This document shows positions 45,639 to 56,845 of a stretch of 64,000 nt of DNA, piece after piece. Position 1 is the first letter of the stretch. Every line of letters starts with the position of its first letter. The notes under the pieces were generated by a model that did no database searches, was not told the origin of the DNA, and saw only the letters and a list, made by a program, of their open reading frames with translations. The position numbers and the translations under genes are program-made. This DNA is from Trichostrongylus colubriformis. Lineage: Eukaryota; Nematoda; Chromadorea; Rhabditida; Trichostrongylidae. The stretch is from contig OZ022258.1 of NCBI GenBank assembly GCA_963978905.1, positions 55,226,591 through 55,290,590 of the forward strand, in the 5' to 3' direction.

Positions 45639-46679
45639 AAAATTCGTTACTACACAGAAACTATTGGTATTTGCTTTCTTAGCTAAACCCCGATGACATG
45701 AAAGATGAACATCAGGCTAACCGAGCCTCTGGAGTCGGCATGCTCTGATTTTTAAACAAGGGGTATGTTCAACCTCTCGGCGCAGTGGTCTCGCTGGACA
45801 GACTTAACGCACACGACACCTCAGTCACCTTCAAAGCAGACCCAAATTTTCTAGACGGACTATCGATTACCACCAAAGCCGTGTTCTACCTTCTACCTGC
45901 TTCGATGGTTATACAATATCTGGAAAAACCAAAGCGGGAGCGTGACAGAATACTTGAATTTGCTCACTGCTATATGTGAATTTCATCACCGCAACAGAAA
46001 GTGCCTAGATTGCCACAAGTTTGTGCGCTCAATGTGTATATGTGCACGTTTCGGGGTTGAATGTAACTTCCACCCACTGATACTTCTATCATAAAAATAA
46101 AAAAAAATAGCAATTTTCATTGATATCTCAAAAAACTATTCAACAGCGACTTGGCAGGAACTGAGATAAATATTAATTAGATTATTGGCCGAATTCACCC
46201 AAAATCAACCAAGTAAAGAATATTCGAATAACAATAACGGGATAAAATAACAACCACGGAAAAGCTGTACCTATACAGTTAATATACAAAAATTTTAAGA
46301 CTATTTACGTGTGACTATTATCACCATTTACAATCATTTAACCGCAAACAGAGATCACGTTCTCTCCATGACGGATCCACTATACAAGCAGACCACCTGA
46401 AAATCAGTACCATTAATACAGTAAAAATGATACTAAAGGAGTTCCAATAAAATAAGTAATAACGCAGTCACATCTCACCGGGGGAAATTTTGGAAACTCA
46501 CCAGTAAGTTTAAATAGAAAACCAAAAAACCCGCACAAATTAGGTGGCGAAACTGTGAAGAAAAAGGGGTGTGGCACAGTGCTAGGAGCCTACGCGCTGC
46601 GAATTCACGAAAGACCGCGTGGACAACATCTTCACGATGAGCGCGGCAAGGTATGAAAGCTGCAGACTCAGCCTAAGGT
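45639..46679. other. Non-coding stretch
   Basis: AT-rich with no supported gene. An open frame at 45785-45979 has no recognisable similarity. Confidence 0.4.
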
Positions 46680-47238
46680 TAAAGGCAGCATTAGGAGAAA
46701 GTCGTACGAAAAGTAAAAGAAGTAGTGAATGTGAAAAGTCGAGATGCCTAGTAACAGGACAAAGAAGAAACAACGGATGGAATTGGCCAAAACCCGAGAA
46801 ATAGGAACCCCCTTTCCACTGTTGATTCTCGACGCTGACGACCTGTCCGTCAAGAGGGGAGTAGTGTGATCTAGTTTTCCATTGGCATGTCGCCAAGTAA
46901 ACACAGGGGAATGTTTGGAAATACGACAACATCTATTTTTTTTTTTTGAGTGAGTTTCAAGATAAAAATGCGAAAGCGCGCCGCAAAACCTTCGATCCTG
47001 CCGCATCTCCTTGGCGCTCCCACCCCAGTCAGTCGGGAATTACATCATCGGAGGCGGGATGGTTTTACCCAAGGGGCGGAACAGTTGCGCGGTTGCGGCT
47101 TTTTGCGGCGTTTCTACAACTCTAAGGGGCGCTTTTTCACCGGGATTTTGCTACAGGTAGCCTTCTTAGGCCCAGGACTACCATGTGGGTGACTTCCTGT
47201 AGGGATTTCCCCATTACCACATCACTCCTGATGCTGTA
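46680..47238. repeat. Interspersed repeat C, copy 2
   Basis: A direct-orientation relative of 31600-32186, sharing many blocks (agtaacaggac, ccattggcatgt, gcgccgcaaaaccttcgatc, gggcgctttttcaccgggat). The copies differ by small indels. It has no coding capacity that I trust and lies just downstream of the TRNAU1AP-like gene. Confidence 0.75.
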
Positions 47239-47528
47239 AGTAAAGTGTTGAAGTAAGTAAAAAAAAACCTTCCTGAGCCAAACCGGCGAGCGGGAGAAAG
47301 CAGGGAAATTTCGATAATCACAGTACAAAATAAAAGAAAGCTAAAATGAGAGACGGAAATATTATAAGTAAATAGACATGCTCAACAAGTCCCATAAGAA
47401 GGCATGTTCTAAGTCAGAACCATATAGCATCTATGAAATATCATGTGCTTGTCCCGGCACGATAAAAGAACAATTTCTCTTCAAAATATAGTAAAATAAT
47501 TTAAAAACAGTAGTTGAAGTAGCACTTA

Positions 47529-49395
47529 TTACCTGCTCTCTTCCAATTCCTCCCACCACGCGTCACCATTTGCGAGGAGCTCAGCATTTGCTTCTTCAGC
47601 AGTAGGATTGTATGGATCTACAAAACAGCATCACAAAACGAATTAACAATATGCTCATAGACATTAAAGCTTATACCAAATATAATTCCATTTAAATTGA
47701 TAATAGAACTACTTACAGACTAATTCAGAAGGTTGAGGCGCAACCGCCGCCTGTGGTTGGGCGTAGGTGTAAGCCACCTGCGGTTGCTGCTGAGGTTGCT
47801 GATAGGTGACCATCTGATTGTAGGTGGCAATGGATGGGTCAGGAATCTAATAGAAACACGATCAAAACTGGTTAAAACGTGACCTGGTCGAATGGGTTCT
47901 CACCACTGTTCCACTATGAGGAATCGCGGGAGTGGCGAAAAGGCTAATCAAACCTCCCCGTCTCTGCCTTTATCAACTTTTCAACATTCTAGTAACATCA
48001 ATAACAAATTCTGGGGAGCAAAATATTCCCTTATCAATGTTACCATTAGGATCAACATAACACGTAAAAAGAAAAGGCAAATGCATGTGACTCACCAGAT
48101 GAGGCTGCATCCCATCTCGTATCTGGTGTCGTGGCAATCGCTGTTTAGCTGCCGCGAGTTTGAGTATTATTTCGCGACCTCTCACCACCGTTTTATTCAT
48201 CTCAACCTGAAACCGTACAAAATGAGTAATTGTTGATGATAATAAATCTTAAAATCAGCTATCTCAATTATTTTTTGGATTTCTGAACATCACGAAACAT
48301 GAAGCAATCGAAAACTTTCACTAGGAAATGACATAAAGAATCATGGAGGTGCAACGCACAGAAGATATGATGAGAGGCTGAGTAGAAGATTTAGAATCAA
48401 TGTAGATTCCCATACCAAAGCCATTTGCTGTTCCGTCTGATCCCCGAATCGGATAAATCCAAGACATCTTGACGAACCGTCGCGATTACGATACACCTTT
48501 GCTCCGCGACAGGAACGGTAGCGAGCGCCGAATACTTGGTAGAGAGCAGCATCGTCAAGATCCGGGTGGATGTTGTTGGCAAAAAGATTATATTCAATCG
48601 ACCTTAATAGAGTAGATTGTCGAACACGATTTCATCATGAAAATTTAAGTTCACTTACGGCACTCGTGGGTCGTTGGCAAACGAGAGATTGAACCGTGAA
48701 CGCGGCTCACTATTCGCGATTTTATGACCATTTGCCCTCAACATCGCGTCCCTTGCTTCGTCTGACGTATTGAACTCCACGAAGCAGTAAGCGCAATTCT
48801 GAATTCAAAAAACAATGTCACTGTGCTTCTTCCTGTGAAATTCCCAGAAAATTGTGAGAAAAATGAAAGCGACGTCTGCAAGTCCCTAATATCAGCATGG
48901 ATTACCATTTAAATGGAAAACATTCAACAAGCCGAAATCAAACACGCCCTTCAGCTCCAAGCGGTGAAGGAGCAACAGTTTATATAACGCGTCGACTCCC
49001 CAATTCGATCAATATGGGAAATGTTAATGGAACAATACAAGCTTTATGTGAATCTGTCACAATCTCCGTGCACTAGCACCTGCATAGTGCATACAGACGG
49101 TGATTAATGAACGAAAGCTCACCACACCAGTTTGTTTATCCGTCACCATTTTCACGGTAGATGGAACATGACCAAGCTCCTGAATTTCACATCCTCACTA
49201 ACTTGGACGAAACAATTCTCAAAACTGATGAAACACCTTAAAAGCCGTCAAAATGAACTGTGCGTCCCACTGGGGTTGAAGGTCGCCCATCCACAGAGTT
49301 CGGTGTGAGTCCAGTGTGCTGTGAGGGTGATTTCGAGGCAACTCATTGTGGTGATACAAGTCCTCTTCACACTCCATGGCACCTGCATCTGCCAT
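47529..49395 (-). CDS. TRNAU1AP: tRNA-selenocysteine 1-associated protein-like (SECp43), two RRMs
   Basis: Eight exons on the minus strand: 49395-49237, 49179-49123, 48798-48659, 48602-48416, 48206-48096, 47963-47904, 47846-47717 and 47617-47529, giving 310 residues (human protein about 287). RRM1 has RNP2 LWMGDL (34-39) and RNP1 YCFVEF (76-81). RRM2 has LFANNI (125-130), the family's YRSCRGAKVY segment and RNP1 CLGFIRF (165-171). A Gln/Pro-rich stretch (about 240-282) and an acidic C-terminus ending WWEELEESR follow. In animals this protein associates with tRNA-Sec and Sec synthesis factors. The start ATG directly follows ctgcacag, a probable spliced-leader acceptor. Exon 6 is the least sure: the acceptor ggcag at 47964 keeps frame, whereas gattag at 47944 would introduce a stop. 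Exon 4 uses an AAG acceptor. Other RRM proteins of the TIA/Nam8 group are the alternative, but the order and RRM2 signature favour SECp43. Confidence 0.85.
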
Positions 49396-49403
49396 CTGTG
49401 CAG
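49396..49403 (-). promoter_or_regulatory. Likely trans-splice acceptor of TRNAU1AP-like gene
   Basis: Minus strand ctgcacag abuts the ATG at 49395, with a pyrimidine-containing tract (ttgtagttctg) before it. This fits spliced-leader addition directly at the start codon. Confidence 0.5.
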
Positions 49404-49946
49404 AACTACAAGATTTATGGTAAAAAATTGCCAGCGAGTCACATACAGTTTATACAAGGTAGGAACTCAAAGAAATAACCCTGGTAATAACAGCTCTTTA
49501 AAATTGATAAACAACATGAATAAAATTATTTATCGTGTTCAATCAAATGAGACACTGAAGGAATGAAAGATCACTCGTATATCAGCACGACACATAGTTC
49601 CTTAGCTGATTCTTCAAGCACACAGAAATGTATAGGTTCCACCACTCTATCACAACGTCGTTCGAAGCGAGCACACCGACAAGCTAGAATAAATGCATGC
49701 TACAACAAAAGGAAATGGTTTGCTCAGAATCCTTTCCACTTGATCGCCTATGCCTGACCTGTAAACTCTAAACAATGCCTCAAATGCACTTTTCATTTTC
49801 ACTTCGAGATAACCTATCATGTCAACGAGTTCACACTGATGAAGTCTCATTTGCTATTGTTCGGTCGGCAAACGAAGTAGGTCGTTTCGATATGATGGAA
49901 TTGCACAGCTACTCTCAAAATTTCAGGCTATTGTACAGTCGACAAT

Positions 49947-51406
49947 ATGATCGAAATTCTTGTGCAAATTGTATTCATAAGCCTCCTCGTGATGCTATTG
50001 CAATGTGGCAAAAAGAAGAAGGGTGAAGCGAGTGCGACAGGGACGGTAAGCTGGAAGGCCTGTGACCACCCATGAAATGCTCGCGCAACGATCGGAAGCC
50101 GCCCTTCTCTTCCGACGATGTGGCCGCACATGTGTTTCTGGCGATCAGACGATCGCCAACTGTGAACACTCCCTAACCGTGCTCGTAGAAACACACCAGA
50201 TATGGAAGACAGATTGGTAATTAGCGTTCATGAGCAAATGATAGGTATGAATCAGAGGGTGAAAGATCACCCAGAACAATAGTAAAACCGGAGCCAACAA
50301 TCGTTCCAAGGATATGGCAACTCTCTTATTAAGATTAACGTTATTCTGGATGGGTCAAAATACTGACTGGCACCGCGGCGTTACTAGAAATTCCATGAGC
50401 AGCAAGACTCACTGGTGAATTCAAAAGCACAATACATTGCAAAAATATCTACGAACGCCTGGAGATTTGTTCAAGCAATGATCCAAAGCACACGATTATA
50501 CTAGCTCCAAGTCCAGCTACCATGAGAGCCTAACAAGTTAACATTAAAACTGCTACAGTAAATCGTCATTGATTTTCTGTACATGTGCGAGTATACCCTT
50601 CCACCAACAAACTCCTCGAGAGACGCATAGAAAATCCATGAACCATTGTCGTACCGAGGTTACTGCCGGTGCGGTGTCGCGGCAAGGCATATGATAACCA
50701 GGGCTATACCGGGTGCTTGTATCTCGTCAAAAGTTCCTTTTTTCTTGCATAATATCCTAGTGTGACAACAGTGTTTCAGACGAAGTCCGCAACAAGTAAG
50801 TCAGCAGAGAGTGCGTCTGCTACGAAAGTGAGCTGAACTCCTTTTCAATTCTTCTTCAGTTTTGACCCACAGTTCTTTAAAATGCTCAATCCTAACGGTC
50901 AAGAAGCAAAGGGTGCCTAAGCGGGTTCGAAATAAAAATACAGAAAAAAGTGGAAAGTTACTGTACAATCGCAACATTTCGCTCTTGGTCGGATACCTTA
51001 GTTGTTCAGGATGCTTCGAAGAGCTCTGACAGTAAGGGAGAATCCAAAGAAAGCAAGGAAGAGAAGAAGCCTGAAGTGAAGAAAGATGTAATGCAATGTT
51101 TTTCATACAGGGGAACAGAACGCCTTTTCTATTGGGAAGCAGCTTCCCAAGACCTTTGAAACAACCTTCGACAGAAAAATTTAAGGAAGCGATCAAAACG
51201 GATAGGACAATGGCAAGCAAAGTTGAGGAGGTAAAGCCAGAAAAGAAAGAGGGAGCAGCAAAGCCGGAAGAAAAACCAAAGGAAGCTGGAGCAAAGGATG
51301 GTATGTACTGTTACATCACGCTAGTACTTTGGCCTAAGAGGTGACACAGTCCACACCTTCACTTTTCACAGGAAACTGCAAACATGCATTCGAGGGAACC
51401 TTGTTT
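49947..51406 (+). CDS. Membrane-anchored lysine/glutamate-rich protein, copy 2 (3' end uncertain)
   Basis: Predicted exons: 49947-50045 (99 nt), 51010-51087, 51186-51300 and possibly 51372-51406. Exon 1 encodes a hydrophobic helix (about residues 2-19) followed by QCGKKKKG, matching the length and layout of exon 1 at 31344. Exons 2 and 3 are Lys/Glu/Ser rich (SKGESKESKEEKKPEVKKD; VKPEKKEGAAKPEEKPKE) and end KDG at a phase-1 donor, like the KEDG end of copy 1. Exon 3 uses an AAG acceptor. The optional exon 4 ends in phase 0, which fits the MSP exon beginning at 51799. So the K/E-rich part and the MSP domain may be one protein: helix, charged linker, MSP, K/E/P tail. Without that splice, translation stops at 51342-51344. 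The function is unknown. Confidence 0.55.
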
Positions 51407-51798
51407 GTAAGCACAGCTGTACCACAACCCATGAGAATGCATCCAAATAACTGAGAACACAGTAAAGGGACCACAAAATGCGGAAAGAGAATGAAAAAAC
51501 AATTGTATGACTGGGAAAATAGGACAGACTACGGGAGACATCAGGCTTCCTCGACCGATTAAATGATTACCGTGGGCTGAAAAAGCGCAAGTCGCCGGTA
51601 GAAAGAAGGACAGTAAGGTCGCAGCAGGTCAGCTACCATACCAAAGTAAAAAAATAAAGAAAAAGCCGAAAAAAACATAAAGTCAACCATTTTGCAGTGA
51701 AGAGGCATCGTGCCTAGCTGAGTAATGCCCAAACTTCCAAAGAAAGCTGAAGAGGATCGATTTGATCTAGATGCTTTCCAATACATCTACTTAATGAG

Positions 51799-52630
51799 AT
51801 GAGTTCAGGGCAACCTCTAAAAATCGACAAAATGGAGTTTGAATGGGATGAAAAGGGTGGTCAACAGGTTCGTTTCAATGCAAAAGCTATAACCAATCAA
51901 TACGGAATCTTCAACAGGTCATGACCATCACTAACATCACAGACGTAAGGCAAGGTATGAAGATCAAGTCGTCTGATAACAAGCTGTTCAAGTGAGTTGT
52001 CATTAACAAAAAGGAACCTAAGAAGGAAAGGCGGAACGAAAAAAAGGTGTGTTATCCAGAGTTCATCCTGTCTTCTCAAATGTGGAACCTGGAAAATCTC
52101 AAGATGTCACCATTCGCCGAGAAGCTGCAGCAGTAAAATCGGATAAGATTGTGATTGTGACAACTCCGGTATGTTGCCAGCCAACAGAAAGTATTGTAAT
52201 AAATGGTCGGAAATAGAATCTTGCCCGAGCCCTGACTACTTAACATTATGTAAACTAGCAAAAGAAGGAACAGCGAGAAGGAGTCACCTTTTTTCAGAAC
52301 AAAGATAACGACGACCCGGAGAAATTGTTCGAAAAGCAAGACTTGAAGCTAACTACTACGGTCGTCAGACAAACAGGAAAGGGTGCTGCGAAACCGGAAG
52401 AGAAAAAGGAGGGACAGAAGCCGCCGGAAGAGAAGAAGGAGGAGCAGAAGCCGCCGGAAAAGAAGGAAGAGCAGAAGCCGCCGGAAGAGAAGAAGGAAGA
52501 GCAGAAGCCACCGGAAAAGAAGGAAGAGCAGAAGCCGCCGGAAGAGAAGAAGGAAGAGCAGAAGCCACCGGAAAAGAAGGAAGAGCAGAAGCCGCCCGCC
52601 GAAGAGAAAAAGCCGGAAGAGAAGAAATGA
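51799..52630 (+). CDS. MSP-domain protein with K/E/P-rich repeat tail, copy 2
   Basis: Four exons: 51799-51867, 51918-51991, 52060-52168 and 52298-52630, giving 194 residues if ATG 51799 is the start. Residues 1-23 (MSSGQPLKIDKMEFEWDEKG) are a typical MSP-domain first strand. Exon 2 encodes VMTITNITDVRQGMKIKSSD, and exon 3 VHPVFSNVEPGKSQDV followed by DKIVIV. The last exon closes the domain and adds about 80 residues of EEQKPPEEKK/EEQKPPEKK units, three 57-bp repeats in the DNA. The MSP fold mediates protein-protein contacts and, in sperm, filament formation; a charged tail of this kind could be a binding or spacer arm (inference). Exons 2 and 3 match the copy at 45205 in length and phase. 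The acceptor before 51799 (taatgag) is weak, so the start may be a spliced-leader site or an internal exon of a longer gene beginning at 49947. Confidence 0.85.
52425..52600 (+). repeat. In-frame minisatellite, 57-bp units
   Basis: About three copies of a unit encoding EEQKPPEEKKEEQKPPEKK inside the last MSP exon. The copies are nearly identical at DNA level, which suggests recent expansion or homogenisation. Confidence 0.85.
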
Positions 52631-52683
52631 GAATGCCTACATTGTTTTTACAGAACACTGTAATAAACTTCGAGTTTAATTGA

Positions 52684-52689
52684 AATAAA
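52684..52689 (+). terminator. Poly(A) signal AATAAA of MSP copy 2
   Basis: AATAAA lies 54 bases after the stop of the MSP gene. The opposite-strand PAF1 signal lies 26 bases further on, so the two genes converge tail to tail with almost no spacer. Confidence 0.6.
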
Positions 52690-52714
52690 GCTCTTCCGAA
52701 CCGCAGCCAGTTTT

Positions 52715-52720
52715 TTTATT
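52715..52720 (-). terminator. Poly(A) signal AATAAA of PAF1
   Basis: Minus-strand AATAAA about 25 bases past the PAF1 stop at 52746. Confidence 0.6.
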
Positions 52721-52745
52721 TATAAGGTTGCACTTAAAATCACCT

Positions 52746-55572
52746 TCAGTCACTTTCATCCGTACTATCCTTGTCGCTAGCGCTCTTCTTATTATCACTG
52801 TCGCTGTCGCCATCATCGCCGCGACCATCCTTACCCTTCTCGTTATCTGTACTTTCCTCCTGAAAAACCACTATATCCACACATGTACGAGGAAAAGTCC
52901 TCTAATGCCCAAGAAATTCCATCAAAACCAATGATAAAAAATGATCAATGACAAAGATGTATGTAGATTGTAAGATTGCCTGTCCCTTTTTTAGTATTTC
53001 AATGAATTCTTCATTAAAATACTAAAAAAGGGACAGGCAATCTTACAATTGGCGCTACTGAGTATAGGAGGACTAAAATCAATGTCCAACCTTTTCACTA
53101 TTTGAGTCGCCCGAACCATCAGATTCGTCTTTCTTCTCTCCTTCCTTTTCAGAAACTTCTTCACCACCGGACTTCTCAGATGCCTTATCTTGAATTATAA
53201 CTGCGTTGAATAAATGTCACACTTATCAAAGATATCCTGAGTGTACGGTATGTTCGACAGGAGACAAGGAACCAGGGGCGAAAAACATGTCCCCTCATCA
53301 AAGATATCCAGATTGGACGGTATGTTCGACGGGAGATAAGGAACCAGGGTGCGAGGAAAAGCTGGATCAAAACCATAACTTCTCCAATTCAAGGAGTGCT
53401 CACCCACGCATATTACCAATAACGGCAGATAAATACTAAAAAACAAATAGAATAATTTGCTTTCGTCACATAATCATGACCTTTTACCGATCACAGACTT
53501 AGGAAGGAGAACCGAGATGTGGTTAACTGACGACCTAATACTCGCTATTTGACAGAACTCTTATACATGAAAATGTGAGCTCACCTCCTTCTCCCTCATC
53601 GTCCGAATCGTAATTCCTAAGCAAGGAGTTCACTCTATTGGTCATTTGTTGCATTTCAACCTCAGTCGGCGTCGTATACGTTATATTTAAACGAGTATTA
53701 GGCTGAAAACATAACATTTTTCGAAGGATGGATCACAAAGACTTATCAGAAAACGGAACGAAGGAACCATTAAAAAGACAAGCACTGGCCCAAAAAAAAA
53801 CACATATACATACCAAAACATACCTTATCGTGAGCAGCACGGCGCCTTCTAGCTAGCCGTACCTTGGTTTCTAGCTCATTATAATAAAAACAGCCATCTT
53901 TGTAATACACGAAGTAGTTATCGCGTTCGAAACCTTTTGTATTCTTGTTCTTTACAGTCCATGTATACTCGCGATTTAATATATGTTCATATCTGAAAAA
54001 AGGCAGACTTAAAACCATGAATCGTGAGCAAATAAAGTGTACTTACACTGCTCCCTCCTCAAAGTCTCGACCCTCTTCCTTGTCGTTGAGTTTCTTCTGT
54101 AGCGTTTCCACTGTTGGAATGAAATGTGCAACGAATTGTTCGCCATCGTCATCTTGCATCCCCCTAAAATGACAACTTATAGCCTTGATATGTAGGGCAA
54201 AGAACCAAGATATTACTTAATGTAGCTCTGTGTGACCATACTATCGCAAAGCTCAGGCGCGAACGACGTTGGCGTAGGATCTACGTCGAATTGCACTACC
54301 GCGAAGGGATATTTCCAAAGCTGAAAAAGCCAAAGATTCGCTGACAATGAGAGCAACTTGAAAATGCAGATGGGGTGAACAACCATACTTCCAGGTACCG
54401 TAATAAATTTACCGTAAAATCTGGCAGAATAGGTATCTCTTCTAGGGCAGTGACTCCCTTCTTTGAAAAGTGCTTCCGAATAGGTACCTTAGACTGAAAA
54501 AGAGCAAAATTTACCAAGGAAAGCACAGCAAAGAGAGCACGAAGCACCGCACTCGAATCGAAACGAAGACCCACATCTTCAAAGGACTTCGTGATAAGAT
54601 TGATTTGGCTTTGCCTATCACGGAAAATATTCAGGTTCTCCTTATTTTTTGTCAGGTTATATCCTACCTTGATCTCTTGCCTGAAATATTTTTTACACCG
54701 AGACACTGCTACGATCAACCATGAAAAATCAATCACTCACCTGTCAGCAGCTACACCAAATCGGTTAAACTCAGACGAAATATATTGCGTTTTTCGCATC
54801 CAAGGAACCACTTTGGAATGCTGTGCAGATCTAAATCGTAGACATAAGTCGCTGTGGAACGAATAAAAACAGCTTCCAGCACGGTATACCGAAAAGGGAA
54901 ACAGCAATGCCGAATACAATAAAAAGGGAACAAGTCGTACTTACCTTTTTATTTGTTTGGCGTTTGAGTCCTCGTCCTCCAGAAGAAGAGCGTCCTTTTC
55001 ATTAAGCTGAATCAAAGAATACTGGAGACCTTTCTATGGAAACCAGAATAAAGCATTCGAATATTACAACCAAAGCGAATAAGCTGTGAAAAAGGGCTTT
55101 CTGAAGACCGTGGTTTACGAAACGGACCTGTATTTCAGAACTGTTGTCCACTTTGTAAGTGTTTGGATCAATCAAATCAAGGTTGAGCCCGATATCCATC
55201 TCACACTGAACTTCAAACTTGTACTCCATTTCTAAGGAGGTGGGTTTGTAGTCAATGAACCTGTATATAGCAGCAATAACAGCTGGCACATAGTAGCAGC
55301 GGTGTAATTCCCGCATAGCAAACTAACCTTTCTAATTCGACGAAAGGGCATGGCAGGAACTTTCCGGGAAATGGCACGTCGGGCAAAGTATTCCGAAAAC
55401 GAGGTTTGCAGATAAAGTCTGGACCTCGGCTGGAAAAAATGCACGCTGCACTCCAGCAAGACAGTTGAATTTTAAAAGCAATACAAACTGCAAAACAAAG
55501 AATGTTACGAACACAGCGAAAAAGGTACCTCTTGTGTTTCCCGCTATTAGGTTTATGATTAGGTTGAGACAT
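52746..55572 (-). CDS. PAF1: PAF1, RNA polymerase II-associated factor 1
   Basis: Thirteen exons: 55572-55529, 55429-55328, 55260-55128, 55006-54945, 54830-54741, 54680-54575, 54493-54413, 54320-54217, 54163-54047, 53992-53824, 53702-53585, 53200-53091 and 52859-52746. They sum to 1,350 nt, 449 residues plus stop, and every junction is in phase. PAF1 family signatures appear in order: [52 protein letters not shown] (118-137), [40 protein letters not shown] and [11 protein letters not shown]. An acidic Ser/Asp-rich C-terminus ends DSTDESD. PAF1 is the scaffold of the nuclear PAF1 complex, which travels with RNA polymerase II and promotes elongation and histone modification. ATG 55572 lies 8 bases after a minus-strand tttcag, a likely spliced-leader acceptor. 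Intron 12 holds an unusual 83-bp hairpin. Confidence 0.96.
52967..53049. repeat. 83-bp near-perfect hairpin in PAF1 intron 12
   Basis: Arms 52967-52999 and 53017-53049 are perfect 33-base reverse complements beginning attgtaagattgcctgtccc. The 17-base spacer is itself almost self-complementary (aatgaa ttc ttcatt), so the whole unit folds into one stem with a single mismatch. There is no clear flanking duplication. It is either a tiny palindromic MITE or a small-RNA precursor-like hairpin. Confidence 0.9.
53225..53366. repeat. Two-copy 72-bp tandem repeat in PAF1 intron 11
   Basis: The unit beginning atcaaagatatcc recurs at 53225 and 53297 with ggtatgttcgac and ggagataaggaaccaggg in both. It is non-coding and intronic. 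Confidence 0.75.
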
Positions 55573-55579
55573 ATTCACC

Positions 55580-55585
55580 CTGAAA
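55580..55585 (-). promoter_or_regulatory. Likely trans-splice acceptor of PAF1
   Basis: Minus-strand TTTCAG followed by ggtgaat and the start ATG. No upstream exon is needed, so this is best read as the spliced-leader acceptor. Confidence 0.5.
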
Positions 55586-56041
55586 CACAGCGATCAGGAA
55601 TTCAAGGTGTGCAAAGCTCAACTCGGAACTCAAGATGACTCAACATGGAGCTTATTCAGCGAGTCAATGCAACTACAAATGTGTTCGAGTTAGCACAAAC
55701 ATAAACATCTCAGGGGGGGGGGGGACCATATCCAAAAATTATAGAGGGAGGGAGAACGTTAGTGGAAGGAGAAACTGGAACAACTCCGTGATCGTCGCTT
55801 CAATTGTTTGGATGTAATTGCGTACTACAGCCTTTAAACCACAGCAAGTGATGCCTCAAGGGAAGTTATGCTCAGCCGCAATTGAAATTTTTTACATTTT
55901 CGTTTCTCCGTGCTGTCAGAGAGTTAAAATATAAGTGAACGTACGCAAGATGGAGCAAGTAGATTCTTTCCAACTCCCACGAATATGTGGAACAGAAGAC
56001 ATCTCATTCCTGTTGGAGAGCGATTCACTGGTGTTTTTTTT
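55586..56041. other. Intergenic stretch between PAF1 and family A element
   Basis: A likely divergent promoter region between PAF1 (minus) and MRPS21 (plus). It contains a G11 run at about 55714-55724. No motif is clear enough to call. Confidence 0.4.
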
Positions 56042-56439
56042 GGTGCTATGGGAGTTAGGGGGGGGGGCCACTCGACAAAAGCAAAAGTCGCGCCCAATTC
56101 TTGCTTATAGGCACTCTCAAGGTTATTTTATGCCTAGATACAGCTAATTTACTGAGAAAATGATTGAATTAATCTTCCACTGGTATATTACGAAAAATTC
56201 ACTTCAACTAGACTGAACAACCACTTACACGTATTTGCCTAAGCCTAGGGAAAGGGAACCTTCTTCCCCAAGGCTTAGGCTAACATAGGATGAAAAAAAA
56301 AGCACGAATTTGCTTCATCAGAATCATTTCTATGCAGAATTCGAACCCGATTTGGCTAGCGCTATGGCTTCTCTGCGCTCAGCCATGGCGTTAGAGACGC
56401 AGAGCACAGTGCGCTGGCCCCCCCTAACTCCCATAGCAC
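56042..56439. mobile_element. TIR element, family A, copy 2 (398 bp)
   Basis: The termini are perfect inverted repeats of more than 20 bp, ggtgctatgggagttagggg at the left and the exact reverse complement at the right. Both flanks are poly-T (possible duplication of about 8 T), which prevents a firm target-site call. The interior matches 5617-6021. There is no transposase. The good ends suggest it moved more recently than copy 1. It lies in the 5' region of MRPS21. Confidence 0.88.
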
Positions 56440-56845
56440 CTTTTTTTTTCCGTTTTCTCGTCGTTTGTGGCACTATAAAGATGTTTCAGATGGTGAGGCG
56501 TTGGCGTGGAACGATCAAGCAGCCATTCGCTATCAAGCTTTTTTCCGGTGCGTGCGATTTTTTTCAAATTTCATTGAGTTTCACGGCATATCTGTTAGAT
56601 TAGTCATCTATGCGCTGTACTAGTCCAAGGCGATCCAAGAAGTTGTTCATTAACACAAAGGCACGTACAGTTCCCATCCATATATGTGTTGAATCTACTC
56701 CCATTACACCGTTTTTTGCATCTTTCCCCATTTCTATCGTTATTTTGCTGGCATGTGGATTCGAATGCATTGAAATAAAAAGCTTTTCATTTCATGTAAT
56801 AACGCTGTCCTCTCATAGTTCACTGCTGTATTATGATATGTTCAG

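Noticed and set aside
51107..51185. Alternative start of the third K/E-rich exon after tttttcatacag
   Set aside because: It keeps frame and has a better acceptor, but would leave an intron of only about 20 bases after the previous donor.
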